A stretch of 64,000 nucleotides of DNA from Agaricus subrufescens (Eukaryota; Basidiomycota; Agaricomycetes; Agaricales; Agaricaceae): assembly GCA_029945375.1 (NCBI GenBank), contig CM057065.1, positions 2,232,001-2,296,000 of the forward strand, in the 5' to 3' direction. The first letter of the stretch is position 1; each line of letters begins with the position of its first letter. Under the pieces are notes generated by a model. The model was given only the letters and a program-made list of their open reading frames with translations. It made no database searches and had not been told where the DNA came from. Below, one piece after another: positions 13,014 through 24,658 of this stretch. Position numbers and translations under genes: made by a program.

Positions 13014-14306
13014 TCAGAAGCGCTTACTATCACCTTTCCAAACTCGTTTATACCAATAGTTGTAACTTGACGTCCCAATTTGGAATGCCTTCCAATTGTT
13101 GTGACATAATTTCAAACAAGGGTACATTTCTTCAATCCTCTCTATGAATTTACCCTTGAGTTTGAAGCTATTTTTCTTGAAGCTTGGAGCGATGCTACTT
13201 CCCCGCCGTTCTGCAAAATCGGTCCAGATCGCCCGTGCCGCTGCACGGATATCCTTAATCAGATAGGCAAGGGAATTGCCATGTTCATCTACGAGAAACA
13301 AGTTGCTCGGACATCCTCTGTCCAACCAGTCAGACCTATACCAGTATAATTTGCTGGAAGAAGTGACAGCCTGAAGTTCGGTAGGAGATACAGAGGTAGG
13401 GATAGCGGAGGGTCCTTCTCGTTGGCCGGCAAGTGTACGGTCATCATTTTCTGAGTTATTGGCATCCCGAGGCGTGGGAGACTCGTGGGGGAGAACCGGG
13501 GGATTTGCAGATGCTTGAGTAGGAATAAGGGACATAGAGACCGGAACATGGGGGTGTGCAGGACCTTGAGACGAGGCGGCAGAGACTCGAGACGGATTGG
13601 GGACGCACTCCGACGGGGAGGCCTGGGGCGGTAAGGAGTAAGAGACCTGAGCAACTGAAGCACTGGATGTCACAGAAACCTGAGGAAGCATAGCATGGTC
13701 CCGAGAACCCTGGGACAATGTAGAGCTTTGCGGAGGAAGCGACGAGAGAGGAGCTTGAGAAATTTGGCATAAAGCTGAATTATGCGGTAACCCATGTCGA
13801 GAAGCATTCGGATTTTGTGCTTGTCCAGATGACGGAGCAGATGAAGTATTTTCAGAGTAGGGGCAGACGTGCGCCTTCATTTGACCGTATAGGCGCATAT
13901 ATGCGTCTCTTACGACCCAGATAGGGGTTTAAATCAATAACAAGTCGGATTACTGGCAATTCAGAGGCTTACCTGGCCGCTTCGTGATGTATGGACAGTT
14001 CCATATTTTGTAATTGGTACCTTGTGATTGCTGTGCGCAGATCACTGAGTTCTTGAATCACAGCTCGGTAAACTGCATTCCCGGAAGCAAAAAGAGCCTC
14101 GTGCGACGCCTGTGCCATAGTCAGAGCAGGGTCAGGGGGTACCTGTTGCAAACGAAGAGCTTCAGACACAGTATTGTCAGCATCAAGGGACCATATCGTA
14201 CCATAGACCTCGACCCTTGCGTTACATGCTGGCGATGCTCGCTGGGAGGAGTGTAATCGAGAGAAGTGACGCGAGCGTCGCGCTCTTCAGTCTTTACCTT
14301 AGGCAT
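13014..14306 (-). CDS. Hypothetical protein with helical N-terminus, low-complexity middle and conserved-looking C-terminus
   Basis: I do not recognise the family. Best model: a mini first exon (ATG CCT AAG, 14306-14298), a GTAAAG..CCCAG intron of about 56 bases, and exon 2 reading RASPACNARVEVYGTIWSLD then a helical, probably coiled-coil segment (ELSDLRTAITRYQLQNMEL). A second intron at about 13975-13912 ends GTCGTAAG. The last exon begins DAYMRLYGQMKAHVCPYSEN. The middle is a long Ser/Pro/Gln/Ala low-complexity tract (about 13420-13840). The C-terminal ~110 residues look globular and aromatic/basic (YWYRSDWLDRGCPSNLFLV, then IKDIRAAARAIWTDFAERR, ending YWYKRVWKGDSKRF). It could be a DNA-binding or transposon-associated protein, but nothing diagnostic is visible. 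The junction of the first exon is the least certain part. Confidence 0.55.
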
Positions 14307-14771
14307 TGCTGGAAGATGAGAAGAGAGAGCCGACGAGGTCGAGTGACCTCTTTTATATCGACATGCCAAGACGGAAATCTCGTTCTTCAATCTTTGCAAT
14401 CACGTCATAGCCCTGTCGAACTCGATTATGGCCGTAGCTTTTCTGTTTTCAGTTGAGGGGCTCCAGTCTCTTGATAAACGAGCACGGGTACAAAAGTCAT
14501 CTTCAGCTATTTCCCAAGCCTATTATTTTTTTGGATAAAGAGAAGAAAGGAGACGGGATGACAGGATAGTCGGGGCCTTCAAGGCTGTGGTTCACGAAAT
14601 GTCACGAACACGTGTTGAAATCGTCACTGTGACGTCGCGTGGAACCTGAACGAATCTGCTTGTGGCCCATCGACGAACAAATAGTACATACTACTACACA
14701 GTCCCTGCAACTTAGTTACTATATATTATATAGACCTTTTATTTACTATCGTACACAATTTCCGATCACCT
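14307..14771. other. Intergenic, promoter side of the gene at 13014-14306
   Basis: No coding region seen. The stretch lies between the start of one minus-strand gene and the end of the next, so it should hold the promoter of the former and the transcript end of the latter. Confidence 0.4.
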
Positions 14772-15412
14772 TCAACCTCCCCCCAATACTATCCGCTTCT
14801 TTGACTTTTCTCCCTCAAAAACAATCTTAAACTCCGTCGAAGATTCAAAAGAAACAACCACCTTTTTGATCTCCGGACTTTCCTCATTACACCCGTCAAT
14901 CATAACCGGGTCGTCCCTTTTTCGTTTACCGAATCCCTGTTGTCAACGGATCACGGAGGAATAGAATATCAGTGCACTGCCTCATGTTCGGAGACTGACA
15001 AAAAGGGAAAAAAGGAGGAAGAGGGGCAAAAGACATTGAATTGGTAAAACATACACACTTTCAAATCAAAAACCATTTCAAGCCGAAAATCATCCTTATC
15101 TGAACTCTGGTCATAATTCTCTTCAAGTTGTTCATACTTCACCCTCTCTACCCCTTGATCGTTCCCCGCTCTTCTTCTCTTCCACTCCACATACCGCTTA
15201 CCCAACCTTTCTTGATCCTCTTTTAACCTTTGAATTACATTGCTCATTGCTACGGCAGCGGCAGATGCGCTAGTAGTCAGCATCACTCCACGGTTCTCAT
15301 CTACAGATCGGCTTTCACGACGATTGATCTTAACATTTGACAGTTTTTGTTGTCGATCTCGACCGTTGACCAGACCTCTAACTTTATCTTCACCGCGACC
15401 AATAATAGGCAT
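14772..15412 (-). CDS. Small lysine-rich hypothetical protein, 172 aa, two exons
   Basis: I do not recognise the family. Seen: ATG at 15412 (MPIIGRGEDKVRGLVNG). Exon 1, 15412-15059, is 118 codons exactly. A GTGTGT..CAACAG intron (15058-14937, 122 bases, long for this region) follows. Exon 2, 14936-14772, starts GFGKRKRDDPVMIDG and ends GEKSKKRIVLGGG. Both junctions are phase 0. The middle holds a charged helix (QRLKEDQERLGKRYVEWKRR). The final ~50 residues alternate hydrophobic and charged residues like a small beta domain (IKKVVVSFESSTEFKIVFEG). Overall it is basic and could be nuclear. Its end lies about 0.9 kb downstream of the VPS3-like gene on the same strand. If another exon exists upstream of 15412, I could not join it in frame. 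Confidence 0.55.
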
Positions 15413-15690
15413 TTGCAACGAAATTGTGTCGAGGTGGTGGGGGTAAGGGTCGACATCGATCCATTGACGGTATGCTATTATATCATCAGCCTTTGCCTCG
15501 GCGCAGCAGCCTCGTGTTCACTCCAGTCTTCTCCCGCCCATCGCTCATGGCAAACAGAGAATAGCATATGTTTTTAGAAAATGTGATCCGCTGAAATAAA
15601 CTAGAGGTAACTTAGAACTGGATTGTCAAGATCATGACAACAAACCATTTTTTCCACTCCTTAACGTTTCAACACTCCGCAACACTCCAA

Positions 15691-18600
15691 CTACCTCAAA
15701 AACTCTCCAAACTCCTCATCTTCTCCATTCTGGTTCCTTTCCTCACCCGTACCATCATCCAGAATCAACCCTAAAACACTCCTCTCCTCCGTCCGTTCCA
15801 GTACACCATCACGATTGCCGCCATTAAGCCCTTCAGACTCTTCCTCTTCCTCTACGTCTCCTTCTTCGTTTGACTGCCGCCGAAGATGATGATGTTGATC
15901 AGGAGATGCTATCTTCTCGTTCCTAAAAGCATCCCCCTGGTCAAGGACTTTCTCAGCCACTTCTTCAGCCTGCATATAAGCCGCCTTCTCATCCACCACT
16001 CCCCCTAACTCATCTTCAGAATCAGGTTCTTCAATAACATATCCCGCATCTCTCAACACCGGATACGAACGCTCTCGGACCTATCAAAAGACATTAGTAG
16101 AGTGGGATAACGTGTCATACAGAAACATACAGCTAAATTCTGTCCGGTGCTCAAGTTTTTGAGAATGAGATTCTCATGCGTTTTGTGCAACGTTCTTCGG
16201 AAATGTCTGGCAAGGAACGTATCAAGTGATGAAAGTGGCCAATCTTCTGGTATTAATGTCACGATCTGCGTACACATATATCTATCAGTAAAAATCACTT
16301 TACAAAAAAAAGATGAATCTTACATCAACAACGTCCAAATTGACACCTTGAGATTCCAACAATCGTCTCGTACGTTCCACACCGAGCGTTCTATCGCAGC
16401 CCGTCAGACAAAACAGAAGTAATAAAAACAAGAGCGTACCCATCGCGCGTATAAACGCCCACCAAATCAGTCAACAACCCCTTCTTAACGTCATCCTTCA
16501 CACTCCTCTGTCTAACCATAGCAGATTCCATTCCGCCCGTAATCACATTAGCACCACGCTTAGATTTAGATACCTGCTGAGGAGGTTCGAATAACCCCAG
16601 ATACCACTCTTTCAACGTCAGTTCCACCGAGGAAGGTGCAGACGGAGCTGTGCTTTCAGCAGTAGATAGAGCAAGTTTTGGGGGTACTACTTCGCCGCCA
16701 AGTGTACAGTATGTTTCTGCAGATACTGAATCTCGAAGGTCGTGTACCAGGGTTGATAATGCTAACGCATGGAGTCCTAGCTGGAAGAAAAATCCCAGAT
16801 TAATAACGTTCAGTATTTGAGATTGAGATAAGAAAGGTACCTTGCCGTCCAGTATAGCAGATTCAAGCGCCAAAACATTAATCGTCTTCCCCTTTCCTTT
16901 CCCACTCTCGTTGATTTCCACCGAATCACGCTCACGCACAGCATGTAATCGGTCTTTGACTAAACTCGCATCATACAAGCCACTTCCAGAAAGCATTAAT
17001 ATCGCTTTTAACCGCGTACGTTTGGACGTTGAGTTTGGCGTTGTTGACGCAAAATATGCGAGGAAGGGCTGGGATTGAGATGATTGATGACGTGTGAGGA
17101 GAGGTGGAGATGGAAGTTGTCGTAGATGAGAGGAAGGAGAGGGTGGTTGGGGTTGAGAGGGATTAGCCGAAGATAGGTGAGGAGATGAAGGCGGTCGAGG
17201 AGAGGCGTATGACGAGGCTATGTTTTACGGTTGAGCAACCGTCGAGTGGTTGAAGCTGCCTATGCGTACCTTTCGCGCGCCATAGTTTCAATGTTGTTTC
17301 ATCCTCGAGGCATTGTAGCAGCTCGTCAATGCACAAGAGTGCTAGACGTGTGTGCAGTTCCGGAGACTGTAAAGACATAAGTTTAGCCTTGCAGTAAAAG
17401 GATATGATGACACACCGGGCTTCGTTTTGTTACAACAAGATACTCGAGGAAGCGCTTACCGGCAACCGGATTCACATCAGTAATCTGCTCGAGTAACGAG
17501 AGGTCGTCCTCCTTGTCACGGTCCCGCTCTCTTCGTTTAGGGAGATCTGGCGGTATAAGAAGCTGTATCTTTTCAGATTGCATTCCAAGCTCATATAGAG
17601 TTACACACCTTCATCCCGCGTTCCAGATCACCCTTTTGAAGAACCCAAAGACCCCATTTGATTTGTTGCTTGCGGTCCTTGTCTTTTCTAGACTCTAAAA
17701 GTGATACGATACAGTCTATCGGGTCCTCGATGTCGCTATTTTGGTATGTGCCTTCGGCGCACGCAGAATAAAGATCGAGAAGTTTGCTTTCTTGCCCTTG
17801 TTTCTGGTAAAGATCGGCTAACAGGGAGAAGAGACCGAGTGTTCGCAGAGAAGGCTCGATTTCTGATAGGACTGTCTCGTTTGATTCTACTAGAAGCGCT
17901 CGTAACTCTTGAGTTCTGCCATGTAGAGCATACAGTTTTGCCAAGACAGTATCCACGACCTTGATGATACAGTCAGGACGACTTTGAGCGACAAAAGATC
18001 CCAAGAAAAGCACTTACGCAGACAACATCGCTCCTTACATCCGCTTTCCTCTTTTCCACTCTCGCTCGTCTTCTCGACTTTTCAAGAAACACAAGCAGCA
18101 TCTCCCGCGCAGCGTTCCCCAACACTTGGCGGAGTTCGACAGCGGCTGGTGCAGTTTGTATATCGGGCTCCAGGTGCGGAGCGTAGTTCCTGACTAAGTT
18201 CATAGCGACTGTCAGTTCCAGTTTGTTTGGAACAAAATACGCCGTGAAAAAGAAGGATGATGAGTGTCGATTTGTCGCAGTGCCGAGAGGAACGTTGGAG
18301 AAACATGGGGGGTGGGGAAGAGGATGCGTCTAGGAAGTGGGACTTACTTAACTCATCAATATTCTTGTCAGGGGGCATTCGTTCCGCAACGCCAGAGTAT
18401 ACATCCACGTCTCCAGTAGACGAGAAGAGGGAGCCATATAAATCCGGGTAATAACTGACGAGTATTCGAGGATCTAGAGCGCCATTGAACAGGGGTAATA
18501 ACTGACGAGTATTCGAGGATCTAGAGCGCCATTGAACAGGTTCCTACCCGCGTCTTCGAAAAGTGTCTGAGAGAAGCACTTGAAGCCTATGGTCTGGTAG

Positions 18601-18964
18601 ACATATTCGAGCTCCTCTGCCTATAAGCCAGGGATTATGCATCACCGACTGCGGATGCACATGACGCGCACCTCATCTGGGTCCACGGTCAAGTTGCCTT
18701 CGAGCTCTCGCCGGCGTTGGTCGACGAGGAGGGCAGCGTCGTCAATGCAGCTGCTGTCGAGGAGGGCGTCTACCTGGTCTATGAGGGTGGTGGGGGTGAG
18801 CGCAGAGACGGCATTGTCCTGGAGAACGAGGAGCGATGACCGCCGGGACATGTGGTTCGGAATAGAGATCAAATATTTACATAATATCTCAATACTCAAA
18901 TTCATACCGTATCCAGGAACAAAACATACCAACCAGCGCTGACAATTCTGCGCCAATTCGCCAT
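15691..18964 (-). pseudogene. VPS3: VPS3/TGFBRAP1-like vacuolar sorting protein, lacking N-terminal propeller and carrying a frame-breaking 47-base duplication
   Basis: In other fungi this family is the CORVET tether subunit that binds Rab5 and links endosome to vacuole traffic. Seen on the minus strand: SALTPTTLIDQVDALLDSS, then YVYQTIGFKCFSQTLFEDAG, then the Vps39_1-like region (VVDTVLAKLYALHGRTQELR). The HTRLALLCIDELLQCLED helix and the Vps39_2-like end (VTLIPEDWPLSSLDTFLARH, ILKNLSTGQNLA) follow, with an acidic tail to the stop at 15691. At least seven introns splice in phase. Odd points: homology begins immediately after where a CNH beta-propeller of about 300 residues should end, and the next gene starts at 19224, leaving no room for it. 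A perfect 47-base tandem duplication (18446-18539) shifts the frame in a coding exon and brings a TAG. Whether this is a pseudogene, an allele or an assembly error cannot be told from the sequence. VPS39/VAM6 is the alternative family name. Confidence 0.7.
18446..18539. repeat. Perfect 47-base tandem duplication inside the VPS3-like coding exon
   Basis: Bases 18446-18492 and 18493-18539 are identical head-to-tail copies. On the minus strand each copy encodes the conserved stretch NLFNGALDPRILVSYYP. Since 47 is not a multiple of three, the second pass is read in the wrong frame and reaches TAG within a few codons. With one copy removed the frame is open into DLYGSLF and the rest of the gene. 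Identity is complete, so the event is recent or technical. Confidence 0.95.
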
Positions 18965-19223
18965 GACAAAATGCTTCACAACCTCTAGTCCTCTACCCAT
19001 GCATAATTAAAAGCAATAGGATTTAGTTATAAACTTCACAACCCAAAGATCTTGTCAACCCTAGGCCGCGCGCAGAGGCATATTCGTCCTCCGATATTGG
19101 TCACGTTCTCAAGTTCTCGTACAATGGTTTACGGCGAGGTACGAATACCGACGGGATTGGAGTATTTATTATTTAAGGAACATAGCATCATAAATTAATA
19201 ATTAAATTCTGCTTTCCCCACCC
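18965..19223. promoter_or_regulatory. Divergent promoter region between VPS3-like gene and GYP8-like gene
   Basis: 259 bases separate the earliest plausible ATG of the VPS3-like gene (18964, minus) from the GYP8-like ATG (19224, plus). The part at 19160-19210 is AT-rich (runs of TTATTATTTAA type) just upstream of GYP8. No other signal is clear. Confidence 0.45.
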
Positions 19224-21418
19224 ATGTCGCTCGATTGGGCTGACCTCCGTCGCCGCTCTCTCCAGCCCGGGGGCTTTGCCAACGACAGGCAGGACATATG
19301 GTCCGTCGCAATCTATTCTTCTCTATCGTGACCTTGAGCTCTTTGCAGGCCGCGCCTTCTCAACGTCAACCCAAAGCGTTGTGTCGCGCCCTCCTCATCT
19401 TCTGCACCAGAACCACATCACGATGAATTTCAGATTCAGCTGGACACCGCCAGGAGTTTCGTTCTGTACCCTCACGACTCGTCTGACAGCCAACGTACAC
19501 GACTTCAGAAGGACCTTCATCGACTCATAGTCACCCTCTTTCGCAAACGGCCAAAATTAAACTATTTCCAAGGATACCATGATATCGCTACTGTCGTGTT
19601 CTTGACTTTATCCGAGGAGCTACAACTTCCTTGTCTAGAACATCTCAGTCTACATAGGCTACGAGATTCAATGGGTACCGGACTAGAACCTGTCCTAGGC
19701 CTGCTTCGGTACGCGAAGGCCTTCGACCCACCAGGGCCATGCTGACGCCTCATGACTAGCGTTACAAAGAACCTCATTGAACTTGCCGATCCTGATATGT
19801 CTGCCATGCTTAACCAGTGTGTCTTTAGGCCTACAAGTCTATCACTTAATCTTACTATTCTTACAACAGATCCGCTCAACTACCCTTCTTCGCGCTTTCG
19901 AATCTCTTGACTTTGTTTTCGCATGATATGCCTTCCCTGCCCCTCATCCAACATGTTTTTGATTATCTACTTTGCCGACCTCCTATCGCCGCAGTGTATC
20001 TGGCAACCGCGGTAGGCTATCTCATTAACTACTCTTTGCCTCGGACTAATATCCTGCAGATCATCCTGTCGAGGAAAGAAGAAGTCCGCAGACTCCAAGC
20101 AGAGGATGAAGATGGCATGGTTCACTCTCTTCTCAGCAGTCTACCAAATCTCATAGACGATGACCTACCACCACCTGACCCCGAAAATGAAACTCAAGCC
20201 AGCGACAACATCCCCTCCTCCACACCTAGCGGAACTTCACACCTATCAGCTGACGGCAAAGACTCCGTCGAAACAGATTTGCCAAATTCCCCAGATACTA
20301 CGATAGTCGTTGACTCGCCAAGCTCGAGTTCAATAGTTGACTCTGTTAGTAGTCGGTTGGAGATTGAAACTTCGTTTTCATCTGTTCCGGAGTCCGACTT
20401 CACGTTGGTCGAACCTGACTTTCCTGGACCTCATAAAATGGCTTCTCCCAATAAAGATGACACCGACACAGTGAGACTCATCGAAGAAAACCAGCTGAAC
20501 GAGCAGATCCTAGCGCCCGTTCCCGTGGCGCGCACTCTTCCCATCTCCCACCTGCAGACTCCTTCCGACCAGCCTTCGCCATTGCCTCTATCACCCGAGC
20601 CACTCTTGACCCCGTCTTCACCTTTGCTTTTGCCCGTTCGAAATGACCTTCCCACTCCATCACCACTACCATCATCGTCCCCTACCAGGCCACCGTCCTT
20701 ACCACCATCTCCACCTCCGTTGCAATCTCCATCTCCGTCTCCACCTCCATCAATATCTCCGTCTCCGTCCCCTCCTCCTTCCAACTTGCTCACCCTCACA
20801 TCCTTACTCTCTCATGCCGATAAACTCTATGAGCTCTATCCGCCGACACATCCTCAACTCTCGCTATCTCTGATAATGGGACCTCAATCTACAATCTATA
20901 CGTGGTCCGAAAAGTTTCGTGATCTTCCGAGTAACGATGAAGCAGAAATGATGGTCATTAGACCTGATTTGGTTGTATACCCTTATGATCCCCACGATGA
21001 GAACTCCTCAATCTCTTCTTCTTCCGGTGAAAGCAGTGATACCGGAACCAATCACGAGAATGAAAAGGAAAAAGAGAAGAAAGGGAAAGGACGGAAGAAA
21101 CTAAGGAAATCCTCCAGACAACATGAAAAACGTCAAGAGAAGGAACGGAGGAAGGAGAAGAAACGTGCGGAGAGGAAGGAGAGAAAACAGAAAAAACGAT
21201 TTGGGTTAGTTAGTGGTAAATTGGAGGAGAAGAGGGCTGTATTGGCTGGAGCGGTGGTGGTGGTGGGTATCGCTATGGCGATGTATGGTGCAAAACAAGG
21301 TAGTTCTGGGGGTGGTAGCAGATTTGGGTTCGGTGGTTCTGGTGAGTTAAATAAAACTTTCCGGAAAGTTGGAAAGTTGATTGGGGGTATAATAGGTGGG
21401 CATTGGCCTTGGTCGTGA
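19224..21418 (+). CDS. GYP8: TBC-domain Rab GTPase-activating protein, TBC1D20/GYP8-like, ER membrane anchored
   Basis: Stimulates GTP hydrolysis by Rab1/Ypt1-class GTPases at the ER-Golgi interface. Seen: four exons, 19224-19300, 19349-19708, 19760-19816 and 19870-21418, all in phase, giving 680 residues. The TBC domain has the WPRLLNV start, the arginine finger in IQLDTARSFVLYP and the glutamine finger in LNYFQGYHDI. All are intact. Then come TGLEPVLGLLR, DPDMSAMLNQ and a second helical half (FALSNLLTLFSHDMPSLPLI). A long low-complexity Ser/Pro tract follows (about 20170-20790), then a Lys/Glu/Arg-rich segment (21060-21200). A single C-terminal membrane helix (VLAGAVVVVGIAMAMYG, about 21238-21288) ends shortly before HWPWS, consistent with a tail anchor as in TBC1D20. 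The TBC half is divided by introns while the tail is one exon. The identification is strong. The insertion of a long disordered linker is unusual in length. Confidence 0.9.
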
Positions 21419-23121
21419 CGACTCTGATTTGGTCTTTTCCTGTTTTTGTTTGTCAATTTGCAGCTGGAATGGTCATCATTCTCTTCCACTTATTTATCTA
21501 TCTATTCATTTATCCGTCTTTACTTTGAGGTATAACGCGGGTCTATATGTATGATAGAAAATATCGCTTTTGGCCAGATACCGGAAGGGGGAGAACGAAC
21601 ATGTGAGGAGCCAGAGTTGGGGTAACGATCCCTAGGTGACCCTTGCTCATTGTTCGTTGTTGGTGGAAATGACGATGTGTTCGGGATGAAGGGTAAACTT
21701 GGCGAGCGCTGCGAGCAAATGATGGCTCGGATAGTTGAAGTCCAATTTTGTCACAGTTCATCATGGTTACTGCACAACAATTCTTGTAATTCCCTTCTGA
21801 TTTCACTCGAGTCCCAGGGCATCATTAGGGAAGGATAGTGGGTATTCTTGTCCGTTGCTGCGCTTAGACGTGATATTCGACTTCTAGAAGTCAAGCATTT
21901 GTGTGTCACTTGGTATGAGAATGCGCGCTATGGCAACTGAGGGTCCTAGAGTGTGTAAAGAAAAAAATTTTTAAGTATTCAAAACGGCTTCAACTTGGAA
22001 CATGTATGAGCCGAACCCGATGATAACAATAGCGGCTGAACCCGGATTATGTTCTCGTTTCTTGTATGCTCAAAGAACATCAAATCTCGGGAGGTTCGAG
22101 TCTCCGGCAGTCCACCTTGAGCCCACTAGTTTAATTGAAGTGATACTTATCTCTCTCGCGAAGTTGATACTCATCGAGTAATTTGGGAAATGTTTGAAGG
22201 CAAAGAGCCGCCTGTTCAGTGTGTGTGTGGGCTTGGCCTGGGCTTGACGGTGTGATAAGTGACTATATGTGATGAGACCGCGAGGACTTGTCACACTGAA
22301 CGTTCCACATAAACAATTGTATCCTCTTGCAAAATTCGTTAAAATGATGACGTGGACATTACGACCTCTTGTATCAAGGGAGGCCGTGCGGAAAGTATGA
22401 CTGATAGCTTTTAATGTCACAACGGCGACTCTTGGAGCACGCCAAGGTAGAAACTCTAAAAAAAAAAGTTTGATTCCGCGGACGTTTGAGTCTCTATGCT
22501 AGCATAATTCGAAGCTCGTTCGTGATAGGCGGGGTTTGAGCTGCAGCATTCTTGGACTTAACACAATGTACAAAGTCGTACATTTGTTATCATCTTTTAT
22601 ATTTTCATCCAGCCCTGTAGGGATATAAGACAGATTCACATTTTTCAACATGTATCATTGAACCTGAAAGGTTAAGCTCGGGTTCGACTTCAAGCGGGGA
22701 AAGTTAATACAAATGGGAGTGTCAAAAAACAATCCACTAGGATTGAGCCTACTTTGAAAGCATATCTGACGTTCTTTTGCGAATGACAGAGCAATAGCGG
22801 CAGGGCGCCGCTCCCATTTGATTATGTACATCCGTTGGTCACGGAAATAGTGTGAATGTCAGAAAATATGCCATCCCTGGGTCGGGGACCTTCACCTTAG
22901 ACTAATGTGCTGAGTATGTTCACACATTTCACAAATTAGAAAGCACGTGGGTGGTATTCGAGTTGGCCACCACACGCAGAAAGTCGATCGTCGAAATCTC
23001 AGAAGCGGTCGAATCACATCCAAATGAAAAGTTAATAGGGTTCGACTGACCGAAAACTTCGGAGAGAATAAGGAACTACGACCGCAGTATTGAATTACAC
23101 ACTTACATTTAACTAATAATT
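21419..23121. other. Intergenic region of 1.7 kb, no gene recognised
   Basis: No convincing coding frame. A short GGAG-loop-CTCC hairpin with a TTCGAGT loop near 22090-22108 resembles a tRNA T-arm, but no acceptor, D or anticodon arms accompany it. T- and A-runs occur near 21960 and 22455. Confidence 0.4.
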
Positions 23122-23420
23122 TCAGCCAATCAACATTTGAGATCCTAAACCTAAAACAACAGAACTACCGTCTCGGAGCCTGAACTTGCCCATTTGCTTA
23201 ACGGCGTTCGCTGTTTGTGGCTTGAAATGGGAATGTTTTCCTGTGCGAATATTATATTAGATTTAGTTGACGATCATGGAGCCTTGAAAGGCTGACGTAC
23301 TAGGGCTGTGGTCAGGGTGAACGGGACCTTGATTTGATTCATGTTGAAACTCGGCTTTCACATGGATTTTTGGGAAATATCTGATCTGATTGTTCAATGA
23401 TTTCGTCCAGTGATCTCAAT
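23122..23420 (-). CDS. Possible small gene or terminal exons, function unknown
   Basis: Weakly supported. On the minus strand a frame reading ending IHVKAEFQHESNQGPVHPDH meets a GTACGT donor (intron 23300-23241, ending CGCACAG). It continues in phase into KHSHFKPQTANAVKQMGKFR and RLRDGSSVVLGLGSQMLIG, then a TGA at 23122. The composition looks protein-like and the intron is canonical. However, I cannot find a start codon in this frame before an upstream stop, and the HAD gene ends only about 75 bases upstream. An alternative short frame from an ATG near 23342 gives a 43-residue peptide through the same intron. It could be a separate small gene or a decayed 3' exon. Confidence 0.25.
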
Positions 23421-23494
23421 GTTCAGTGGGGAGCAGAAAATTCTATGCATCATCATTCGTATCTATGGTTGTACCAGAACTGTCGTAACCGTGT

Positions 23495-24658
23495 TCAGGA
23501 AGAAGTAACATCCTTGATGGTCTTTTTGCCTTCGACGATACTCTGTACGACGGGCAATGCCTTTCCAAAGTCCTCAAAGAGTACATGAGTGAGTTCTTCC
23601 CTCTTACAGTACGCTGCCAAATCGTTGTCTCCCCCTTCTTTTGTCTTCACAAAAAGGAGGTCAGCATGCTTGGCAGCAGAGATATCTAAAATAGCTTGAG
23701 TACGGCAAAAGGATGCAACAGAATAAATACCTGAAACACCGTCGCCGAAGAAAAACAGCGTGGGCGGATTAGGCAAGTTTCGGTAAGGCAAAATGGCCTG
23801 TGACTTGTCATGTCCAAAACCGCTATAGGTCAGTTCAGTAGACGCACACGCTACCCGATGGAAAATCACTTTACCTGGTCGGGTGGCGGAATTTGATGCT
23901 CCATTTGCCATCTGGCTGAACTGTTACGTCATTGGAGATGATCTCTATTTCGTTCGCAGCCTCTTCTCCAAGCAAATTTGATAGAACGGCACGGATGAGA
24001 GGTGCCATTCCGCTAGTAAATGCTACTGCTTGCGTGGGCGAATTTACAGACTAACGTGCAACTACACACCTTGATACAATAATGACTGGAATATCAACTG
24101 ATTTGCACCAAGTGTAAAAAGCCTTGAATCCTTCATCTAATTTAATGTCTATCATTTGATGTTGAGCTGTCGACTCAATTTTAACATGACAAAGCACTCA
24201 CTGTCGCGCAAAACCTGTTTGCATTCTTCGAACGTGTGTCCGTTCTTGCTAACGCTCTCGAGCATTTCTCGGAAAGTATCTCTATGATCACCAGGGTCAG
24301 TGTATCATAAGAAAGATTAGAGGAAAAAACTCGCCGGAATGTGACGTTTCCAGCAAGGATCTCTAGGTTACCTTGCCTCCGTTTTTCCTTGCCGTAGCCG
24401 AGGTGGTCCGTCATATCTAAGCGAATACATAAGTCGTTAACACGATATTTTCGCATCATCCATCCATGCGACACTGACAATCGTTTGAATCGTATGTAGT
24501 AATGGTACCATCCCTATAGAAACGCGTCAGTATCAAGTGTACTATAGCCGAAAGCCAACCAAGATCAAGGAAACGAACCAATCGGACAGTACAACGAATT
24601 TCTTATCCTTATGGATCGGGGGATATGGTAAAGTGCTTTCAGGTGCTTGTTCAGACAT
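23495..24658 (-). CDS. HAD-superfamily phosphatase, phosphoserine-phosphatase-like (yeast YNL010W type)
   Basis: A predicted cytosolic phosphomonoesterase using an aspartyl-phosphate intermediate. Seen after splicing from ATG 24658 (MSEQAPESTLPYPPI): motif I in VVLSDWDGTITTYDSND with both aspartates, then MTDHLGYGKEKRRQGNLEI. Motif II is in VIIVSSGMAPLIRAVLSNLL. The motif III lysine is in RGFGHDKSQAI and the acidic motif IV in LFFFGDGVSDISAAKHADLL. All catalytic residues are present. The DSND..TDHLGYGKEKR block is characteristic of the YNL010W branch, whose substrate is not firmly known. There are at least six introns. One, starting at 24334, has a GC donor (CCG|GCGAGT) with an AG acceptor. 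The gene heads three consecutive minus-strand metabolic genes with MIOX and an aldo/keto reductase, but a metabolic link is not shown by sequence alone. Confidence 0.88.

Noticed and set aside
22085..22110. tRNA-like T-arm (GGAG, TTCGAGT loop, CTCC)
   Set aside because: No acceptor stem, D arm or anticodon arm at the right distances on either strand.
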